Shown: one piece after another, positions 50,969 to 54,197 of the stretch
Numbering within the stretch: the stretch's first letter is position 1
Layout of the letters: the number at the start of each line of letters is the position of its first letter
From: Bacillota bacterium
GTDB lineage: Bacteria > Bacillota > Clostridia > Oscillospirales > Acutalibacteraceae
NCBI GenBank assembly: GCA_023460155.1
Contig: JAEWRF010000063.1
Coordinates: forward strand, 1-54,197
Direction of reading: 5' to 3'
Length of the DNA stretch: 54,197 nt
Translations under genes and position numbers: made by a program
The notes under the pieces: generated by a model
What the model was told of the DNA's origin: nothing
Databases searched by the model: none
The model's input: only the letters and a program-made list of their open reading frames with translations

Positions 50969-52132
50969 TCAATGACCCTCGGTGCTCCCGTACAGGGTTG
51001 CGCGGAGCAGGGCGCAATTTTTCGCAAGGTCCGGTTTGAGGACGGAACCGATTCCCGGAACGCTTGCCTCTGTGAACGTTTTTTCCGCCGGAATCTGCAT
51101 GGGTTCCGTCTTGTAGCCGGAAATCGTCGCACCGGTGAAGGCGAGACGCATAAATTCCGGGTAACTCAGGTTGGTTTTCACATAGGGGAAATAATCGTAC
51201 AGAATTTTGCTGACCGAAATCGGGCCCATGTGCTTCATTTTCTGAATAATCAGCTCGATCACCTGACGCTGGCGTCCCGCGCGGCCGTAATCGTCGTGCC
51301 CGTGCTCGTCGGCGGCTGCGCGGATCCGGGTGTAATAAAGGCAGAGCTTCCCGTTCAGGTGGTTGGTTCCGGCTTTCAGATGGCTGCCCATGTTCAGGTT
51401 TTCCGCGTCGCAGGCGGCCTTGGACATCGGGACGTCCAGCCCCCCCATTTCGTCGATGATTTTTGAAAAGCTGCTGAAATCCACGGCGATGTACTGGTCG
51501 ATTCCGATGCGGTAATTGTTTTCCAGCGTCTGCATCGTCAGGGCCGGGCCGCCGTTGGAGTATGCCGCGTTGAACTTATTTTTCCCCACGGTGGGAATGT
51601 CGAGATAGGTGTCGCGGAGAAACGACACCATGTGCAACTCCCGGGTGCTGTTGTTGACGGAAATCAGCATGTTGGAGTCGGAGCGGCCGTCGCTCCCGTC
51701 CCCGTTCCGGTCGGCGCCGATCAGCAGAACATTCGTTACGTTCCACGCCGATTTTACGTCCCATGCGGGCGCTTCGGCGGGCTGGGCGGCGTATTTGGCC
51801 ATTTGGGCGCCGGTTGCGCTGCCGGCGCGGTCAAGGCGCGAATAGAGAAGCGCCGAATCGGCCGCTCCGCACAGCACAAGGAGAATCAGGAGGGTGAAAA
51901 GGACCCGGAAAAACCGTTTGACGCGGCCTCCCCGTTTCCTTTCCGATCCCGCGGAGCGGCTCCTTTTGCCGGAACTGCTGTAAACGTCGCGGTCGACGTA
52001 ATTGTAACGGTCAATTTCTCCGCCGGGGGCGGGGCCGGGATCGCGTCCCACGGGCGTGTTTTCCCTCAAGCTGTCGTCCGAATAGGAATAAATGTCTTCA
52101 AAGCCGGAATCCCGGCGGTCATCTCTGCTCAT
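50969..52132 (-). CDS. LytR-CpsA-Psr family wall-polymer ligase
   Basis: 387 residues from ATG 52132 with GAGG six bases upstream; GTG 52201 or ATG 52192 would add up to 23 residues but have no ribosome site. A charged, Ser/Tyr/Asp-rich cytoplasmic tail (about 70 residues) precedes one membrane helix (FFRVLFTLLILLVLCGAADS). The outer LCP domain has LLIGADRNGD, SDSNMLISVN, SFLRDTYLDIP and RAGRQRQVI, the conserved Asp and Arg residues that bind pyrophosphate lipids. It attaches teichoic acid or capsule glycans to peptidoglycan. Confidence 0.92.
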   Translation of the reverse strand: MSRDDRRDSGFEDIYSYSDDSLRENTPVGRDPGPAPGGEIDRYNYVDRDVYSSSGKRSRSAGSERKRGGRVKRFFRVLFTLLILLVLCGAADSALLYSRLDRAGSATGAQMAKYAAQPAEAPAWDVKSAWNVTNVLLIGADRNGDGSDGRSDSNMLISVNNSTRELHMVSFLRDTYLDIPTVGKNKFNAAYSNGGPALTMQTLENNYRIGIDQYIAVDFSSFSKIIDEMGGLDVPMSKAACDAENLNMGSHLKAGTNHLNGKLCLYYTRIRAAADEHGHDDYGRAGRQRQVIELIIQKMKHMGPISVSKILYDYFPYVKTNLSYPEFMRLAFTGATISGYKTEPMQIPAEKTFTEASVPGIGSVLKPDLAKNCALLRATLYGSTEGH

Positions 52133-52330
52133 TTCATACCTCGAATCTCCGCGGGCGTTCGCTTCCGGTTCCGGAGGCGCTGTGCCCTGCATTCCCCACA
52201 CAATTTTAAAGACTAATCCGGCAAAGTGAAATTATCATGAGGACTTTGTAACTTTTTTATAAACATCGGTTTCAAAGCCTGCGCGGAAAAGGAACCGCCT
52301 GGAAAGGCAGGCTTCATTCCCCGGGATGGG

Positions 52331-52369
52331 AAAAAAGGGATTCAAACCCCTGCGGTTCAAATCCCTTTT
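52331..52369 (-). terminator. Terminator of the YkuK-like gene
   Basis: Inverted repeat AAAAGGGATT/AATCCCTTTT and AACC/GGTT around a short loop, followed by T on the minus strand. The GGTTCAAATCC string looks tRNA-like but is part of this stem. Confidence 0.75.
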
Positions 52370-52407
52370 CCGTCTGACCAGCGGTCTCTCCGGATGAAAG
52401 CAAGCCT

Positions 52408-52896
52408 TTACTTGCTGATTTTATCCGCGATACTGCTCGCCGCAAAGGAATCCGGCTTGATCTTGCAGTCGTAGCCGCAGGATTTCACCCAGGCGACAAG
52501 GCCCGGGATCAAGTCGCATGTTTTTCCGTTCAGGCCTGCGTCGACGTGAATGCAGAAATTAAAATTGTTGAAATTATAGTCTGAATTTTTGCAGAATTCC
52601 TCAAATTCCGCAATCAGGCGGTTTGCGTAGCGGAGGCTCATGCTGGTCTCGTACAGGAGCTTCTGCCGGATGTTGTCGATCCGTTTAATCCGCAGGATAT
52701 CGTAGAAAAAGATTCCGCCGTGGCCGATGTTCTGCACCGCAACCACCACGACAATTTTCGTATCCGAATAGTTCTGGCTGTCCGTCCCGACGACGAGGTT
52801 GAAGCCCTCCGCCGTCTTGTAATTGGAACGGATGTAATTGGCTATGATGGCAATCATCCGCTCGCTGCTGCATTCCCCATAGGTTGGACTGATCAT
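52408..52896 (-). CDS. YkuK-like RNase H-fold protein
   Basis: 162 residues from ATG 52896 behind GGGGGAAA; an open frame upstream lacks a site. LVVGTDSQNYSDTKIVVVVAV contains the DxxQ-type start of the RNase H-like fold of the YkuK (DUF458) family, followed by HGGIFFYDILRIKRID and FNFCIHVDAGLNGKT with a second conserved Asp. The active-site acidic residues are visible, but the function of the family is not established. Cytoplasmic. Confidence 0.8.
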   Translation of the reverse strand: MISPTYGECSSERMIAIIANYIRSNYKTAEGFNLVVGTDSQNYSDTKIVVVVAVQNIGHGGIFFYDILRIKRIDNIRQKLLYETSMSLRYANRLIAEFEEFCKNSDYNFNNFNFCIHVDAGLNGKTCDLIPGLVAWVKSCGYDCKIKPDSFAASSIADKISK

Positions 52897-53035
52897 AGCG
52901 CCGTTTCCCCCAGAATCAGAATTCGGAAAATACCGGCCCGAACGCGGGCACTCTTTTTTCCGTATGCTCCTATTATGTACCATAACTGGGAGTAATTCAA
53001 GGATGGCTTTGTTAAAAAATTGCTAAATGCCGATA

Positions 53036-53069
53036 AAAGCACCGGGGCGGAGGAATGCCCCGGTGCTTT
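53036..53069 (-). terminator. Terminator of the LPKTG surface-protein gene
   Basis: Thirteen-base perfect stem AAAGCACCGGGGC/GCCCCGGTGCTTT, T on the minus strand, just beyond the gene's stop. Confidence 0.85.
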
Positions 53070-53081
53070 GCGCTTCTGGTC

Positions 53082-54197
53082 TTAACGGCGGCGGTGCCGC
53101 ATTTTTCGGCCGCTGTTTTCCGTTTTCCGGACGACGAACCCGCCAAACATCAGGAGCACCCCGGCGGCAAGAAGGAACGGCGCGACCGGTGTTTCGCCCG
53201 TTTTCGGGAGTGTGTCGTCCGAGTACCACCCGAGAACCCCGGAGGACGCGCTTCCCTTGAGGCCGTCCTTCAGCGTATAGCCCGCCTCCTGTCCGTCGGC
53301 AAGCGTCACAGCCAGCGGAGATTCGTACCGCTCGTAGCCCTGGGGAGCTTTTGTCTCCCGTACGGAGTAGTCCCCCGGTTCAAGATTCCGAAACGCAAGC
53401 AAGCCGCCGGAGCCTGTAACCTTTTTCGCAATGACGGTTCCGTCCGCGCCGCTCAGCGTGAATTCCGCGCCGGAGAGCGCATTGCCGTCCGCGTCCGCCT
53501 TTTTAATGTAAATGGCTCCGCCTGCAGAGGCGTTCCAGCCGCCGACCCCCTGAGTGCCGCTCGTCACAGTGGGTTTGCTTCCGGAGCTGCCGCCCGGTGC
53601 GGAGGAACTGCCCTGGGAACTGATGCCGGAGGACACGGCGCTGCCTGCAGAGGGTTCCTGAGAACTGGCGGAAGTTCCGCCCCCGTTTCCACCGCTGTGG
53701 CTCTGCGACGACGCGGAACTGCTTGAGGCAATCGAGCTCACCGGCTGGGAGGAGCTTGAAGCCTGTGAGGAGCTTTCCGGTTGGGAGGAACTCGATGCCT
53801 GCGACGAGCTTTCCGGCTGGGAGGAGCTCGATGCCTGCGAAGACGCGGGGGTTTTTTCATCCGTAAACGTATAATTTTGGTTCAGGTTGGAAGAAGTCAC
53901 CAGGATAGTCCACACGGTGGAATTGTTTTGATACCCGGGCGCGGGTGCCGTTTCCTGAACGGTATACGTCTGGCCCTGCTTCAGACTGGAGAACGTGAGT
54001 TTTCCCTGCGCGTTCGTTATGCCGGTCTGAATCGGGATGCCGCTCTGGTACAGGGTGAAAGTCGTTCCCGGCACCGGTTTGCCCGTTATCGCATCCAGTT
54101 TGGTAACGGCGGCGGTGCCTGGGCGGAGCGTCCCCGTGAACCAGGTGGTAACGTCCTGATTCTGAACTACCACGCTGCCGGACTGCCCCGTCTGGTT
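53082..54197 (-). CDS. LPxTG-anchored SpaA-type surface protein (partial, 5' end outside window)
   Basis: The frame is open to the window edge, so only 371 C-terminal codons are seen. Two SpaA/Cna-B-like domains are present: one with VTKLDAITGKPVPGTTFTLY and YTVQETAPAPGY, the second with IYIKKADADGNALSGAEFTL and YSVRETKAPQGY. The Lys near each start and the Glu in the TVQET/SVRET strand are the pair that normally forms an isopeptide bond. A Ser/Gln/Pro-rich linker with 12-residue repeats separates them. The C-terminus has LPKTGE, a hydrophobic helix and RKMRHRRR, a sortase sorting signal. It may be a pilin or adhesin. Confidence 0.92.
   Translation of the reverse strand, partial: NQTGQSGSVVVQNQDVTTWFTGTLRPGTAAVTKLDAITGKPVPGTTFTLYQSGIPIQTGITNAQGKLTFSSLKQGQTYTVQETAPAPGYQNNSTVWTILVTSSNLNQNYTFTDEKTPASSQASSSSQPESSSQASSSSQPESSSQASSSSQPVSSIASSSSASSQSHSGGNGGGTSASSQEPSAGSAVSSGISSQGSSSAPGGSSGSKPTVTSGTQGVGGWNASAGGAIYIKKADADGNALSGAEFTLSGADGTVIAKKVTGSGGLLAFRNLEPGDYSVRETKAPQGYERYESPLAVTLADGQEAGYTLKDGLKGSASSGVLGWYSDDTLPKTGETPVAPFLLAAGVLLMFGGFVVRKTENSGRKMRHRRR
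53743..53850 (-). repeat. Three 36-base repeats in the surface-protein linker
   Basis: Units at 53743-53778, 53779-53814 and 53815-53850, about 80-90 per cent identical, encode SSQPESSSQASS-like steps. Copy number may vary between strains. Confidence 0.75.

Noticed and set aside
52337..52365. tRNA-like T-arm string GGTTCAAATCCC
   Set aside because: No acceptor, D or anticodon arms surround it; the string is one arm of an intrinsic terminator.
53743..53850. CRISPR-like 36-base repeats
   Set aside because: The units are adjacent without spacers and are in frame within a Ser-rich protein linker.

Overview
The window reads as chromosomal DNA of a Gram-positive anaerobe of the class Clostridia, most likely an Oscillospirales/Ruminococcaceae-type organism. 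This is an inference from family content: moderately high GC, strong purine-rich ribosome binding sites with occasional GTG and TTG starts, LPxTG and SpaA-type surface protein, LCP protein, ECF vitamin transporter, DUF4321-Maf-MreB cluster, single-chain glycyl-tRNA synthetase, WYL regulator and GH25 lysozyme. No phage, transposase, integrase or CRISPR array was seen.

Layout. 1-4.3 kb: a truncated 2-oxoacid dehydrogenase E2-like acyltransferase, two unknown envelope proteins, and a minus-strand redox operon (iron alcohol dehydrogenase, nitroreductase, Fe-S flavoprotein). 4.4-16.1 kb: a plus-strand island of nine enzymes and transporters for D-amino-acid peptides: LOR/SDH-type ornithine cyclodeaminase-like protein, D-aminoacylase-type deacylase, LD-carboxypeptidase, a complete dipeptide ABC transporter, an M20 amidohydrolase and an M55 D-aminopeptidase. 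It has three clear promoters, a structured leader, an attenuator-like terminator in front of the transporter and a strong terminator at the end. A tRNA-Arg(CCT) with its own promoter and terminator follows. 16.4-24.5 kb: nagA, a CPBP protease with a structured leader, tadA, coupled flavoproteins, glyS and two PPOX-fold flavoproteins. 24.5-29.7 kb: maltodextrin/glycogen breakdown (glgP, a GH13 amylase, and a translationally coupled C39-like protein). 30-35 kb: cell division and shape (zapA, U32 peptidase, dut, DUF4321, maf, mreB).

35-41.9 kb: surface lipoprotein with a likely beta-propeller, a secreted beta-rich protein, a WYL regulator, an HD-GYP phosphodiesterase divergent from a TetR regulator with two identical-type operators between them, and a Zn-phospholipase-C-like protein. 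42-45.5 kb: cobalamin-riboswitch-controlled ECF transporter (T, fused AA, S). 45.6-54.2 kb: PAS-GGDEF diguanylate cyclase, glgB, an EamA exporter, a secreted GH25 lysozyme, an LCP ligase, a YkuK-like protein, and a truncated LPKTG-anchored SpaA-type surface protein.

Themes that join the genes: recovery and remodelling of cell wall (D-peptide island, nagA, LD-carboxypeptidase, GH25, LCP, MreB), storage glucan turnover (glgP, GH13, glgB, without glgC/glgA in view), c-di-GMP turnover (one synthase, one hydrolase), and RNA-level control (cobalamin riboswitch plus several uncharacterised structured leaders). All calls come from reading motifs by eye; no database search was possible.
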